A stretch of 47,108 bases of DNA from Oscillospiraceae bacterium (GTDB lineage Bacteria > Bacillota > Clostridia > UBA1381 > UBA9506). The notes under the pieces are model-generated. The model saw only the letters and a program-made list of their open reading frames with translations, ran no database searches and was not told where the DNA came from. Below are positions 17,420 through 26,342 of the stretch, piece after piece. The stretch is taken from assembly GCA_015068935.1 (NCBI GenBank), contig SVJO01000009.1:1-47108 (forward strand). The letters are read 5' to 3'. The stretch's first letter is position 1. Each line of letters begins with the position of its first letter. The translations under genes were made by a program, and so were the position numbers.

Positions 17420-18163
17420 ATGAGAGATTATAAAATCGAACTCGAAAAAAGAGTTGAATTTATAAGAGAAGCACTGAAAAGCAGCGGAGCAAAAGGTATT
17501 ATCTACGGAAACAGCGGCGGCAAGGACTGCACGCTTGCTGCAATTATTGCAAAGCATGCGTGCGAAAACGTTCTTGGAGTTATTATGCCGTGCCACTCAA
17601 ACGTAAATTACGGACAGGACAGAGAAGATGCCAATAAAGCAGCAGAGCAGTTTGGGATAGAGCAGATGACTGTAGATATTTCAGAGGCAAGGACATCGCT
17701 TGAATCGGCAATAAGAGAAAATGTGGATATATCAGCAGACAGCTTGAAAAATATGGCGCCGCGTCTTCGGATGACTACCCTTTACACTATTGCGCAGACC
17801 AAGGGCTATCTTGTCCTCGGTACGGGCAACAGAAGTGAGATGTTTATGGGATATTTTACAAAATGGGGCGATGGAGGTTATGATTTAAATCCTATTGCTG
17901 ATTTAACGGTCAGAGAAGTTTATGAGTTTTTAAGATACCTTAATGCACCTGAATCAATAATTCAGAAGGCACCTTCAGCAGGACTTTACGAAGGGCAGAC
18001 CGATGAAAAGGAAATGGGATTTACCTATGATGAAATTGATGATTTCATTCTCTATGGCAAAGGCGACGAAGAAACGAAGAAAAAATTAGAGAGAATTTAT
18101 GAAAGAACAGCACATAAACGCCAAATGCCGATGCGGTATGGATATCAGGAAATAAATCAGTAA
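17420..18163 (+). CDS. nadE: NH3-dependent NAD+ synthetase
   Basis: 247 residues, the size of the single-domain ammonia-using NadE, which adenylates nicotinic acid adenine dinucleotide and amidates it to NAD+ in the last step of NAD synthesis. The PP-loop reads GNSGGKDCT, with Cys where SGGxDS is usual. Later segments (GTGNRSEMFMGYFTKWGDGG, DLNPIADLTVREVYEFLRYL and PSAGLYEGQTDEKEMGFTY) are diagnostic. There is no glutaminase domain, so ammonia must come free or from a partner. The ATG has AAAGGCGAGG upstream, and a strong terminator follows. Confidence 0.95.
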   Translation: MRDYKIELEKRVEFIREALKSSGAKGIIYGNSGGKDCTLAAIIAKHACENVLGVIMPCHSNVNYGQDREDANKAAEQFGIEQMTVDISEARTSLESAIRENVDISADSLKNMAPRLRMTTLYTIAQTKGYLVLGTGNRSEMFMGYFTKWGDGGYDLNPIADLTVREVYEFLRYLNAPESIIQKAPSAGLYEGQTDEKEMGFTYDEIDDFILYGKGDEETKKKLERIYERTAHKRQMPMRYGYQEINQ

Positions 18164-18168
18164 TTCAG

Positions 18169-18204
18169 ACAGGATTCAAAAATGTTTTTGAATCCTGTTT
18201 TTTT
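18169..18204 (+). terminator. Terminator after nadE
   Basis: Perfect 14-bp stem ACAGGATTCAAAAA / TTTTTGAATCCTGT with a TG loop, followed by a run of T. A textbook Rho-independent terminator closing the transcript that carries nadE. Confidence 0.92.
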
Positions 18205-18386
18205 ATTTGTTAACGTGACACCTGTAAAAACAGAAAACTTTTAAAACGAGTGATTTATATTTAAAATTATACAATATATTGTGTAATTATTTTACTATGC
18301 TACAAAACATAAAAAATCTGCAAAAAATAAATAGTTTTAAAAGGTTATTTTGTGCAAAAAACTATGCTTCAATAAGCAAAAAACAG
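18205..18386. other. AT-rich intergenic stretch
   Basis: Very AT-rich. It holds one imperfect palindrome at 18268-18289 (ATTATACA...TGTGTAAT) that could be an operator or simply low-complexity sequence. No coding region is visible. Confidence 0.4.
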
Positions 18387-18660
18387 TTGATTAATTCGCT
18401 CTAATCTGTTAAAATAATTAGAAGGGTTTAAAGTTTGCGTACATAAATCCAGAGCAGGCATAATGAATCGGTCAGGACGATTATGAAATGTTTGCAGCGG
18501 AAGAGCTTGCTTGTTTCAAGCAGTTGGCAGCTTTATGCATAAAAAATGTATTTTATGCATAAATATTCGACAGTTTTTACGAAAAAAACGAAAGATACGA
18601 TGTTAAAATGCTGGATTATAGCAAAATACACGGCAGCGCTGCAGGTTTTTTGGAAAAATA
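18387..18660 (+). pseudogene. Possible remnant of a decayed gene, with its promoter
   Basis: A promoter-like pair TTGATT (18387-18392), 17 bases, TAAAAT (18410-18415) is followed by GAAGGG (18421-18426). Downstream, the frame beginning at 18431 reads as ordinary protein interrupted by stops (KFAYINPEQA, two stops, IGQDDYEMFAAEELACFKQL, then a stop at 18560-18562). A third stretch near 18598-18660, in another frame, reads YDVKMLDYSKIHGSAAGFLE and ends in a stop. No intact reading frame exists. The base composition here is less AT-rich than either side. I do not recognise the family; it could instead be a non-coding stretch that happens to read well. Confidence 0.3.
18536..18569. promoter_or_regulatory. 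Tandem ArgR-like operator boxes (distal)
   Basis: Two adjacent partial palindromes: TGCATAAAAAATGTA (18536-18550) and TGCATAAATATTCG (18556-18569). They resemble the ARG box of Gram-positive ArgR/AhrC regulators (consensus near TGAATAAAAATTCA). They lie 150 bases upstream of the argG promoter, a distance compatible with looping by an ArgR hexamer. Confidence 0.5.
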
Positions 18661-18666
18661 AATTTT

Positions 18667-18680
18667 TGCATAAAAATGCA
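18667..18680. promoter_or_regulatory. ArgR-like operator box upstream of the argG -35
   Basis: TGCATAAAAATGCA is a perfect palindrome of 14 bases around AAAA/TTTT, ending 8 bases before the -35 hexamer of the argG promoter. Confidence 0.55.
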
Positions 18681-18688
18681 AAAAAGCC

Positions 18689-18716
18689 TTGACATTTACG
18701 CATAAAGGTGTATAAT
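18689..18716 (+). promoter_or_regulatory. Promoter of the arginine operon
   Basis: TTGACA (18689-18694), 16 bases, TATAAT (18711-18716). The -35 matches the consensus exactly, and ArgR-like boxes lie on both sides, so repression by arginine is likely. Confidence 0.8.
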
Positions 18717-18719
18717 ATA

Positions 18720-18733
18720 TGTATAAATATACA
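18720..18733. promoter_or_regulatory. ArgR-like operator box at the argG transcription start
   Basis: TGTATAAATATACA, a perfect 14-base palindrome, lies just after the -10 and covers the expected start site, the usual place for a repressor box. The argG ribosome site follows directly. Confidence 0.6.
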
Positions 18734-18750
18734 AAAGGGAGACGATTTTA

Positions 18751-19965
18751 ATGGAGAAGAAATTTAAAAAGGTTGTTTTAGCATACTCAGGAGGTCTTGA
18801 CACATCAATAATTATTCCGTGGCTTAAAGAAAATTATGGTTGCGAGGTTATTGCTGTTGCTGCCGATGTAGGTCAGGATGCCGAGCTTGAAGGCTTAGAG
18901 GAAAAGGCTATCAAAACAGGTGCGTCAAAAATCTATATTGAAGACCTTAAAAAAGAGTTTGTTGATGAATTTATAATTCCGACAATGAAGGCAGGCGCTG
19001 TTTATGAAAACAGATACCTCCTCGGAACATCATTTGCACGTCCCATTATCGCAAAAAGAATGGTTGAAATTGCTATTGCAGAAGGTGCAGATGCTATATG
19101 CCACGGTTGCACAGGAAAAGGTAATGACCAGGTTAGATTTGAGCTTACAATAAAGGCTTTTGCTCCTGAAATGGCAATTATCGCGCCATGGAGAATCTGG
19201 GACATTAAGAGCCGTGAAGAAGAAATTGCTTATGCAGAGGAAAGAAATATCCCTTTAAAGATAACAAGAGAAACAAACTATTCAAAAGACATGAATCTCT
19301 GGCATTTATCACATGAGGGTCTTGATTTGGAAGACCCAGGTAATGAACCGGATTATGATAAAATTTTAGAACTTTCAGTTTCTCCTGAGAAAGCTCCTGA
19401 CAAGGCAACTTATGTTACACTTTCATTTGAAAAGGGTGTTCCTGTAGCTTTAGACGGCAAGAAAATGGATGGTGTATCAATAATTAAAGAGCTCAACAAG
19501 ATTGGTGGAGCAAACGGTGTCGGACTTGCTGACTTGGTTGAAAACCGTCTTGTCGGCATGAAATCACGCGGAGTTTATGAAACGCCGGGCGGAACCATTC
19601 TCTATCATGCTCACGAGGTTTTGGAAACAATTTGCTTAGACAGAGATACACAGCACTATAAACAACAGGTTGCAATTAAGTTTGCTGATTTGGTTTATAA
19701 CGGGCAGTGGTACACACCGCTTCGTGAGGCGCTTTCAGCTTTTGTTGATTCAACTCAGGAAACAGTGACAGGTGATGTTAAGCTTAAGATTTATAAAGGA
19801 AACATTATCAATGCAGGTGTGTGGAGTCCATACTCACTCTATAATGAAGAAATTGCAACATTTGATGAAGATAACGTATATAATCAGAATGATGCAGGCG
19901 GCTTTATAAACCTTTTCGGTCTTCCGATTAAGGTCAAAGCAATGGCTGATAAGAAAAACAAATAA
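18751..19965 (+). CDS. argG: Argininosuccinate synthase
   Basis: 404 residues, full length. It joins citrulline and aspartate with ATP, the penultimate step of arginine synthesis. The ATP-pyrophosphatase loop [20 protein letters not shown] is at the N-terminus. The citrulline/aspartate segments ([30 protein letters not shown]) and the C-terminal tetramerisation helix region ([19 protein letters not shown]) follow. First gene of the arginine operon, with AAAGGGAG before the ATG. argH, its usual partner, is not in this window. Confidence 0.97.
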   Translation: MEKKFKKVVLAYSGGLDTSIIIPWLKENYGCEVIAVAADVGQDAELEGLEEKAIKTGASKIYIEDLKKEFVDEFIIPTMKAGAVYENRYLLGTSFARPIIAKRMVEIAIAEGADAICHGCTGKGNDQVRFELTIKAFAPEMAIIAPWRIWDIKSREEEIAYAEERNIPLKITRETNYSKDMNLWHLSHEGLDLEDPGNEPDYDKILELSVSPEKAPDKATYVTLSFEKGVPVALDGKKMDGVSIIKELNKIGGANGVGLADLVENRLVGMKSRGVYETPGGTILYHAHEVLETICLDRDTQHYKQQVAIKFADLVYNGQWYTPLREALSAFVDSTQETVTGDVKLKIYKGNIINAGVWSPYSLYNEEIATFDEDNVYNQNDAGGFINLFGLPIKVKAMADKKNK

Positions 19966-19982
19966 GATATCTGGAGAAGAAC

Positions 19983-20930
19983 ATGTACAAAGTATTTATA
20001 GACGGCGGCGCTGGAACAACAGGCCTAAGGCTCAGAGAAAGACTCCTTGAAAGAAATGACATTGAGCTTTTAACAATAAGTGAGGAACTAAGAAAAGACG
20101 ATGCAGAAAAGAAGAAAATTGCAGAAAGCTCTGATATAACGTTTTTATGTCTCCCTGACGAAGCGGCTAAAGCTGCAGCAGGAAATATATCACCTGATGC
20201 AAAGGTTAAAATAATTGATGCTTCAACAGCTCACAGAACAAACCCTGCATGGCTTTATGGTTTTCCTGAACTTTCAAAAGAACACAGACAAGGCTTAGAG
20301 AGTGCAAAGAGAGTAGCTGTTCCAGGCTGTCATGCAAGCGGATTTAACGTGATTGCATATCCTTTGGTGAAATTAGGGCTTGTTAGAGCTGATTATCCGT
20401 TTGTATGTACTTCTCTTACAGGATACTCAGGCGGCGGAAAAAGCATGATAGCAGATTATGAGGCAAGGGAAAGGAAAGCTGAGCTTAGCGCGCCGAGAAC
20501 CTATGCACTCGCACAGAAGCATAAGCATCTTCCTGAAATGCAGGCTGTTCCCGGAATTTCATCACCGCCAATATTTATGCCTGTAGTTGGCGATTTTTAC
20601 AGCGGAATGGAGGTATCCCTTCCGATTTACGCAAGCCTGATGGAAAAGAAAATGACGGCTAAAGACGTTTATGAAGTGTTATGTCAATACTATGACGGTC
20701 AGAAAATGATTTCTGTTTTGCCTTTCGGCGGAAACGAAGAAGAGGGCGGATTTTTTGCGTCAAACTCCCTTTCGGGAAAAGATAATATGGAGCTTTTAGT
20801 TGCCGGAAATGATGAAAGAATTCTTATTATGGCAAGATATGATAATTTAGGAAAAGGAGCATCGGGTGCTGCTGTGCAGTGCATGAACATCATGCTCGGC
20901 TGTGATGAGGCCAAAGGCTTAGTGCTTTGA
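19983..20930 (+). CDS. argC: N-acetyl-gamma-glutamyl-phosphate reductase (short type)
   Basis: 315 residues, the length of the shorter (type 2) ArgC. It reduces N-acetylglutamyl phosphate to the semialdehyde with NADPH. The nucleotide-binding start FIDGGAGTTGLRLRERLLER, the catalytic cysteine in VPGCHASGF, and SLTGYSGGGKSM match this subtype. It lies 17 bases after argG and is coupled to argJ at its 3' end. Confidence 0.96.
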   Translation: MYKVFIDGGAGTTGLRLRERLLERNDIELLTISEELRKDDAEKKKIAESSDITFLCLPDEAAKAAAGNISPDAKVKIIDASTAHRTNPAWLYGFPELSKEHRQGLESAKRVAVPGCHASGFNVIAYPLVKLGLVRADYPFVCTSLTGYSGGGKSMIADYEARERKAELSAPRTYALAQKHKHLPEMQAVPGISSPPIFMPVVGDFYSGMEVSLPIYASLMEKKMTAKDVYEVLCQYYDGQKMISVLPFGGNEEEGGFFASNSLSGKDNMELLVAGNDERILIMARYDNLGKGASGAAVQCMNIMLGCDEAKGLVL

Positions 20931-20950
20931 TGACAGAAAGGATTGATAAA

Positions 20951-22162
20951 ATGAAGCAGATATCAGGCGGAGTTTGTGCTGCGAAAGGCTTTTTGGCAAG
21001 CGGTATTCATTGCGGAATAAGAAAAAACAGAACAAAAAGAGATTTGGCATTAATAATCTCCCAAAAGCGTGCAAAAGCTGCAAGTGTGTATACTCAGAAT
21101 CTTGTTAAAGGTGCGCCAATTTATGTTACTAAAGAGAACATAAAAGACGGTTTTGCGCAAGCTATAATTTGTAATAGCGGCAATGCCAATACATGTAATG
21201 CAAACGGTATAGAAATTGCCGAGGAAATGTGTGCACTTGTAGAAAAGCATACACAAATAAAAAAAGAGGATGTAATAGTAGCTTCAACGGGAGTTATAGG
21301 TCAGCCTCTTAACATCGAGCCTATAGAAAAAGGTATGCAGGCTTTGGTAGAGGGTTTAGCTGTAAACAGCGAGTTTGCCGCAGAAGCTATTATGACAACA
21401 GATACAGTGAAAAAAGAAATTGCAGTAGAGTTCAGCATTGGCGGTAAAACGTGCCGTCTTGGCGGAATTGCAAAGGGCTCGGGAATGATTCATCCCAACA
21501 TGGCAACAATGCTTGTGTTTGTGACAACTGATGTTGCAATTTCATCTCAAATGCTCAGGAAAGCTCTCTCAAAAGATGTTGAAACATCTTTTAACATGGT
21601 CAGCGTTGACGGAGATACATCAACAAATGATATGGTAAGCATCTTGGCAAACGGAGAGGCAGGAAACGAAGAAATAATATCAGAGGGCGCTGATTATGAT
21701 GTGTTTTGCGAGGCTTTAGCAACGGTTACAAAATATTTGTGCCGCATGATTGCAAAAGACGGAGAGGGCGCAACGAAACTTATAACCAGTAATGTAACAG
21801 GGGCAAAAGATGAAAAAACAGCAAAGATTGTTGCAAAATCGGTTGTATGCTCAAGTCTTTTAAAGGCAGCAATGTTCGGTGCCGATGCCAACTGGGGAAG
21901 AGTTTTATGTGCTATAGGCTATAGCGGCGCTGATATTGATATAAATAAGGTTTGTGTTTCATTTGAATCATGTAAGGGAATTTTGCCTGTCTGCGAAAAC
22001 GGAGCAGGAATAGAATTTTCAGAAGAAAAGGCAAAAGAAATACTTACAGAAGATGAGATAATAATTAATATTGATTTGCTCTCAGGAGAAAGCAAGGCAA
22101 CAGCATGGGGTTGTGACCTGACATACGACTATGTTAAAATTAACGGCGATTACAGAACCTGA
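20951..22162 (+). CDS. argJ: Glutamate N-acetyltransferase (ArgJ)
   Basis: 403 residues. ArgJ moves the acetyl group from N-acetylornithine to glutamate, making the pathway cyclic; some also use acetyl-CoA. It is made as one chain and cleaves itself before a threonine in the motif HPNMATMLVF, which is intact here, giving alpha and beta chains. I choose the ATG at 20951 because AAAGG lies 9 bases upstream and the protein then starts MKQISGGVCAAKGFLASG, as relatives do. An ATG at 20930 overlapping the argC stop (TGATG) is an alternative and would add 7 residues. A GGNAN-type segment (NSGNANTCNANG) is also present. Confidence 0.96.
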   Translation: MKQISGGVCAAKGFLASGIHCGIRKNRTKRDLALIISQKRAKAASVYTQNLVKGAPIYVTKENIKDGFAQAIICNSGNANTCNANGIEIAEEMCALVEKHTQIKKEDVIVASTGVIGQPLNIEPIEKGMQALVEGLAVNSEFAAEAIMTTDTVKKEIAVEFSIGGKTCRLGGIAKGSGMIHPNMATMLVFVTTDVAISSQMLRKALSKDVETSFNMVSVDGDTSTNDMVSILANGEAGNEEIISEGADYDVFCEALATVTKYLCRMIAKDGEGATKLITSNVTGAKDEKTAKIVAKSVVCSSLLKAAMFGADANWGRVLCAIGYSGADIDINKVCVSFESCKGILPVCENGAGIEFSEEKAKEILTEDEIIINIDLLSGESKATAWGCDLTYDYVKINGDYRT

Positions 22163-22185
22163 TAAAGAAAATAGGAGGAAAAATC

Positions 22186-23037
22186 GTGTATATATCAAAT
22201 ATGGAAAGAGCAGAGGTTTTAATCAAGGCACTTCCCTACATACAGAAATATAACAATAAAATAATAGTTGTAAAATACGGCGGCAACGCAATGATAGATG
22301 ATGAACTTAAAAGTGCTGTCATGAGAGATATAGTGATGCTTACATTAATTGGCATTAAGGTTGTGCTGGTTCATGGAGGCGGTCCTGAAATTTCCGAAAT
22401 GATGAAAAAGGTAGGAAAGCAGACAGAGTTTATTGACGGGCTTAGAGTGACAGACAAAGAAACAGTTGAAATTGCACAGATGGTTTTAGCTGGAAAAATT
22501 AATAAAAACCTAGTTAATCTTATTGAAATGGTCGGAGGAAAAGCAATAGGTCTTTGCGGAACAGACGGACACATGATTAAAGCAGTTCCATTAAGAAAAG
22601 AGCTTGGATTCGTAGGAGAAATAACAGAGGTTAATACAGAGATTATTACAGACACCATTGAAAAGGGATATATTCCGGTTATTGCAACTGTGGGTTGTGA
22701 TGATGAGGGAAATACATATAACATAAATGCAGATACAGCGGCTGCCAGAATAGCAGGCGCACTCGGAGCGGAAAGTTTGATTTCCATGACCGACATAAAG
22801 GGCCTTTTGCGTGATAAAGATGATGAGAACTCACTTATTTCAAAGGTTAATGTAAGCGAAGCTCCACAGCTTGTTAAAGAGGGAATAATCTCAGGCGGTA
22901 TGATTCCTAAGGTTGAATGTTGTACAGAGGCTATAAGACGAGGTGTTAATAAGGTCTTTATTATAGACGGAAGAGTCCCTCATTCAATCCTGATTGAAGT
23001 CTTAACAGATGAAGGAATAGGAACAATGTTTGTTTAA
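22186..23037 (+). CDS. argB: Acetylglutamate kinase
   Basis: 283 residues. It phosphorylates N-acetylglutamate, usually the arginine-feedback step. The amino-acid-kinase fold shows VVKYGGNAM at the N-terminus, VLVHGGGPEISEMM, the AQMVLAGKINKNLVNLI helix and ISGGMIPKVECC near the end. The start is GTG at 22186, 7 bases after AGGAGG; the next ATG (22201) would be too far from that site. An N-terminal helix linked to arginine inhibition in hexameric forms is only partly present, so I cannot say how strong feedback is. Confidence 0.97.
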   Translation: MYISNMERAEVLIKALPYIQKYNNKIIVVKYGGNAMIDDELKSAVMRDIVMLTLIGIKVVLVHGGGPEISEMMKKVGKQTEFIDGLRVTDKETVEIAQMVLAGKINKNLVNLIEMVGGKAIGLCGTDGHMIKAVPLRKELGFVGEITEVNTEIITDTIEKGYIPVIATVGCDDEGNTYNINADTAAARIAGALGAESLISMTDIKGLLRDKDDENSLISKVNVSEAPQLVKEGIISGGMIPKVECCTEAIRRGVNKVFIIDGRVPHSILIEVLTDEGIGTMFV

Positions 23038-23079
23038 TATGGCAAGCGCAGAAGAGTTAATGTAAGAAAGGACAGAAAA

Positions 23080-24246
23080 ATGTTAGATATTAAGAAACTG
23101 GATTCAGAGTATATAGCACCAACATACGCAAGGACTGACCTTTGCATTAAAGAAGGCAAAGGGTCAACGTGCTTTGACTATAGCGGCAAGAAATATATTG
23201 ACCTTGGCGCAGGTATCGCTGTTAACGGATTCGGCTTCTGTGATGATGAATACAAAAACGCAGTGACAGAGCAACTTTCGCTCATTCAGCATGCGTCAAA
23301 TCTTTATTATACTGCCCCGCAGGCTAAGCTTGCGGAGCTTTTGTGTATTCGTACGGGTATGAAAAAAGTATTCTTTTCAAATTCGGGAGCAGAAGCTAAT
23401 GAATGTGCAATCAAGGCGGCAAGGAAGTATTCAAGTGATAAATACGGGGATAACAGAAATGTTATAATAACATTAAAAGACAGTTTCCATGGAAGAACGC
23501 TCACCACTATTTCTGCAACGGGTCAGGATAATTTCCATACTCATTTCGGACCGTTTACAGAGGGCTTCAGACATGTCCCTGCAAACGACATTGAAGAAAT
23601 GAAAAAGGCTGTCAAGGATAATAATGTTTGCGCAATAATGATTGAGCTTGTTCAGGGCGAGGGCGGAGTTAATGTACTTTGTCCTGAGTACGTAAAAGAA
23701 ATTGAAAAGATTTGCAGAGAAAAAGATATAATATTTATCATAGATGAAGTGCAGACAGGAAACGGCAGAACAGGTTATCTTTATGCATATCAGGGTTATG
23801 ACGTTTGTCCGGATATTGTATCAACTGCTAAAGGTCTCGGTGGCGGACTTCCAATCGGTGCGACAATGTTTTCTGATAAAATAAAGGATACACTGTCGGC
23901 AGGGACACACGGCTCGACATTTGGAGGAAATCCTGTTGTGTGTGCCGGAGCTTATTCAATTCTTTCAAGGATAGACGACAAAATTTTAGACGGAGTTAAA
24001 AGAAAGAGCAAATATATTTTTGATGAATTAAGCGGAGCTAAGGGAGTAAAAAGCATTTCAGGGCTTGGTCTTATGCTTGGTGTTGAGACAGAAAAAGATA
24101 ACAAGGAAATCTTAAAGAAATGTTTGGAGCGCGGGGTGATAGTTTTGACTGCCAAAACCAAGGTGAGACTTTTGCCGGCACTGACAATTTCCGATGAAGA
24201 ACTTAAAGAAGCAATCAAGATTTTAAAAGAAGCAATAGCAGAATGA
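23080..24246 (+). CDS. argD: Acetylornithine aminotransferase
   Basis: 388 residues, class III PLP aminotransferase. It converts N-acetylglutamate semialdehyde to N-acetylornithine using glutamate. FSNSGAEANECAIKAARKYS binds PLP phosphate, IIFIIDEVQTGNGRTG holds the ring-binding Asp, and the PLP lysine is in STAKGLGGGLPIGA. AGRTL-type substrate contacts (SFHGRTLTTISATG) are present. Its place between argB and argF favours ArgD over general omega-aminotransferases. GAAAGGAC upstream serves as the ribosome site. Confidence 0.96.
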   Translation: MLDIKKLDSEYIAPTYARTDLCIKEGKGSTCFDYSGKKYIDLGAGIAVNGFGFCDDEYKNAVTEQLSLIQHASNLYYTAPQAKLAELLCIRTGMKKVFFSNSGAEANECAIKAARKYSSDKYGDNRNVIITLKDSFHGRTLTTISATGQDNFHTHFGPFTEGFRHVPANDIEEMKKAVKDNNVCAIMIELVQGEGGVNVLCPEYVKEIEKICREKDIIFIIDEVQTGNGRTGYLYAYQGYDVCPDIVSTAKGLGGGLPIGATMFSDKIKDTLSAGTHGSTFGGNPVVCAGAYSILSRIDDKILDGVKRKSKYIFDELSGAKGVKSISGLGLMLGVETEKDNKEILKKCLERGVIVLTAKTKVRLLPALTISDEELKEAIKILKEAIAE

Positions 24247-24267
24247 ATTTGCGGAGGATATTAAAAT

Positions 24268-25182
24268 ATGGAACATTTATTAAAGCTTAAGGACTTATCT
24301 CATGATGAAATTTTATCAATATTGAACCTAGCTGACCAGCTCAAATATGATAAAAAAAATAATATTCCTCATAAATATTTAGAGGGAAAAACACTTGGTA
24401 TGATTTTCTCCAAATCATCAACAAGAACGAGGGTTTCCTTCGAGGTCGGCATGTATGAACTGGGAGGTCAGGCACTTTTTTTAAGCTCAAATGATATTCA
24501 GCTAGGAAGAGGCGAGCCTGTACGTGATACAGCAAGGGTTTTATCGCGCTATCTAGACGGCATTATGATAAGAACATACGAGCAGGAAGATGTAGAAGAA
24601 CTCAGCAGATACGGCTCAATTCCGATTATTAACGGACTTACTGATTTTGCGCATCCTTGTCAGGTTTTAGCTGATTTAATGACTATAAGAGAATATAAAA
24701 ATTCACTAAAAGGATTAAAGCTATGCTTTGTCGGTGATGGCAACAACATGGCAAACTCTCTTATTGTCGGCGGTATAAAAATGGGAATGAAGGTGACTGT
24801 TGCATGCCCTGAAAACTATCAGCCTGACAGTGAAATTATGGCATGGGCAAAAGAAAACGGAGAATTCTTATGTACAGATTCTGTAATAGATGCGGCAAAA
24901 GATGCAGATGTTTTATATACAGACGTTTGGGCTTCAATGGGACAAGAGGGCGAAGCCGAGCAGAGAAGGAAAGACTTTAAGGATTATCAGATAAACGATA
25001 ATGTTATGGCAGTTGCCAAAGCTGATGCTATTGTTTTACATTGTCTGCCTGCACATCGTGAAGAGGAAATAACAGATAAAGTTTTTGAAGAACACGCAAA
25101 CGAAATTTTTGACCAGGCAGAAAACAGAATTCATGCACAGAAAGCTGTTTTAGTTAAGCTCTTAGGAGACAGTAAAAAATAA
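24268..25182 (+). CDS. argF: Ornithine carbamoyltransferase
   Basis: 304 residues. It makes citrulline from ornithine and carbamoyl phosphate, using the product of CarAB encoded downstream. The carbamoyl-phosphate motif SSTRTRVSF, the HPCQVLADLMT motif and the ornithine loop HCLPAHREEEI are all intact; the ornithine-binding HCLP separates it from aspartate carbamoyltransferase. GGAGG precedes the ATG. The gap of 95 bases to carA shows no promoter or terminator that I trust. Confidence 0.97.
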   Translation: MEHLLKLKDLSHDEILSILNLADQLKYDKKNNIPHKYLEGKTLGMIFSKSSTRTRVSFEVGMYELGGQALFLSSNDIQLGRGEPVRDTARVLSRYLDGIMIRTYEQEDVEELSRYGSIPIINGLTDFAHPCQVLADLMTIREYKNSLKGLKLCFVGDGNNMANSLIVGGIKMGMKVTVACPENYQPDSEIMAWAKENGEFLCTDSVIDAAKDADVLYTDVWASMGQEGEAEQRRKDFKDYQINDNVMAVAKADAIVLHCLPAHREEEITDKVFEEHANEIFDQAENRIHAQKAVLVKLLGDSKK

Positions 25183-25277
25183 AAATTAAGGATAGATTGA
25201 AAAGTATAGAATTTTTATAAAAAATGATTCAACTTTCAAAAGACTAACCCAATACTAAAGAAAGGGATGATTCTGGT

Positions 25278-26342
25278 ATGGCGAAAAATGCTTATATCAT
25301 TTTGGAAGACGGTCACGTTTTCTGTGGCAAGAGATTTGGCGCAGACAGTGATGCAGTAGGTGAGATTGTATTCACTACCGGCATGGGCGGATATATCGAA
25401 ACGCTTACAGACCCAAGCTATTATGGACAAATTGTTTTGCAGACATTCCCGATGATAGGAAACTGCGGAATGATTTTTGCTGATGTGGAAAGCAGAAAAT
25501 CATATGTAAGTGCGTACATCGTAAAAGAATGGTGTGAGTATCCTTCTAATTTCAGATTAGAGCAGGATTTAGACTCATATCTTAAGGAAGAGGGAATTCC
25601 CGGAATATATGACGTTGACACGCGTGAGATTACAAGAATTTTAAGAGAAAAAGGAACAATGGCGGCAAAAATTGTAAGTGAACTTCCGGAAAATGCAACA
25701 GACGGACTTGCAGATTATAAAATCAAAAAAGCTGTCGCAGCAGTTGCAAGCGGAGAAAAGAAAATTTATAATGCCAAAGGCGACAAAAAATATACAGTCG
25801 CAGTTTATGATTTTGGTGATAAGTCAGCCATTGTTAAAGAACTGACAGAGAGAGGCTGTGAGGTTATAAGCATGCCGTATAGCAGTTCTGCTGAAGAAAT
25901 TTTGTCTTTAGGCGCTGACGGACTGGTAATTTCAAACGGTCCCGGAGATCCATGTGAAAATGAAGAGGCTATAGCGCAGATTAAAAAGCTGATGGGAAAA
26001 ATCCCTGTATTCGGGGTGTGTCTTGGACATGAACTCATGGCACTTTGTCAGGGCGGAGAAATAATAAAACTTAAATATGGACACAGAGGAGCAAATCAGC
26101 CCGTAAAAAATATAGAGGCGGGAATTGTTTCAATTACAAATCAAAATCATGGATTCGCTGTCAAGACAGAAAGTGTAGCTTGTGCCGGCGGAGTAATTAC
26201 TCATGAGAACGCAAACGACGGAACATGCGAAGGGATAGAATATACGGGGTTAAATGCTTTCTCTGTTCAATTCCATCCGATTGCAAGGGATAAAAAAGCG
26301 CTCTATGATAAGTTTATGAAATTAATGGGAGGTGCTTTTTAA
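25278..26342 (+). CDS. carA: Carbamoyl-phosphate synthase small subunit (glutaminase)
   Basis: 354 residues. CarA frees ammonia from glutamine for CarB. The N-terminal domain carries FTTGMGGYIETLTDPSYYGQ and the GIYDVDTREITRILREKG motif. The class I glutaminase domain has the nucleophile Cys248 in GVCLGHE and His333 in VQFHPIARD. The third triad position is Ile335, where almost all class I glutaminases have Glu (HPE); the bases are CAT CCG ATT, read clearly. The region after it is also short of the usual SPGP-type turn. Activity may be lowered or the subunit may depend on a different residue. The stop overlaps the carB start by one base (TAATG). Confidence 0.95.
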   Translation: MAKNAYIILEDGHVFCGKRFGADSDAVGEIVFTTGMGGYIETLTDPSYYGQIVLQTFPMIGNCGMIFADVESRKSYVSAYIVKEWCEYPSNFRLEQDLDSYLKEEGIPGIYDVDTREITRILREKGTMAAKIVSELPENATDGLADYKIKKAVAAVASGEKKIYNAKGDKKYTVAVYDFGDKSAIVKELTERGCEVISMPYSSSAEEILSLGADGLVISNGPGDPCENEEAIAQIKKLMGKIPVFGVCLGHELMALCQGGEIIKLKYGHRGANQPVKNIEAGIVSITNQNHGFAVKTESVACAGGVITHENANDGTCEGIEYTGLNAFSVQFHPIARDKKALYDKFMKLMGGAF

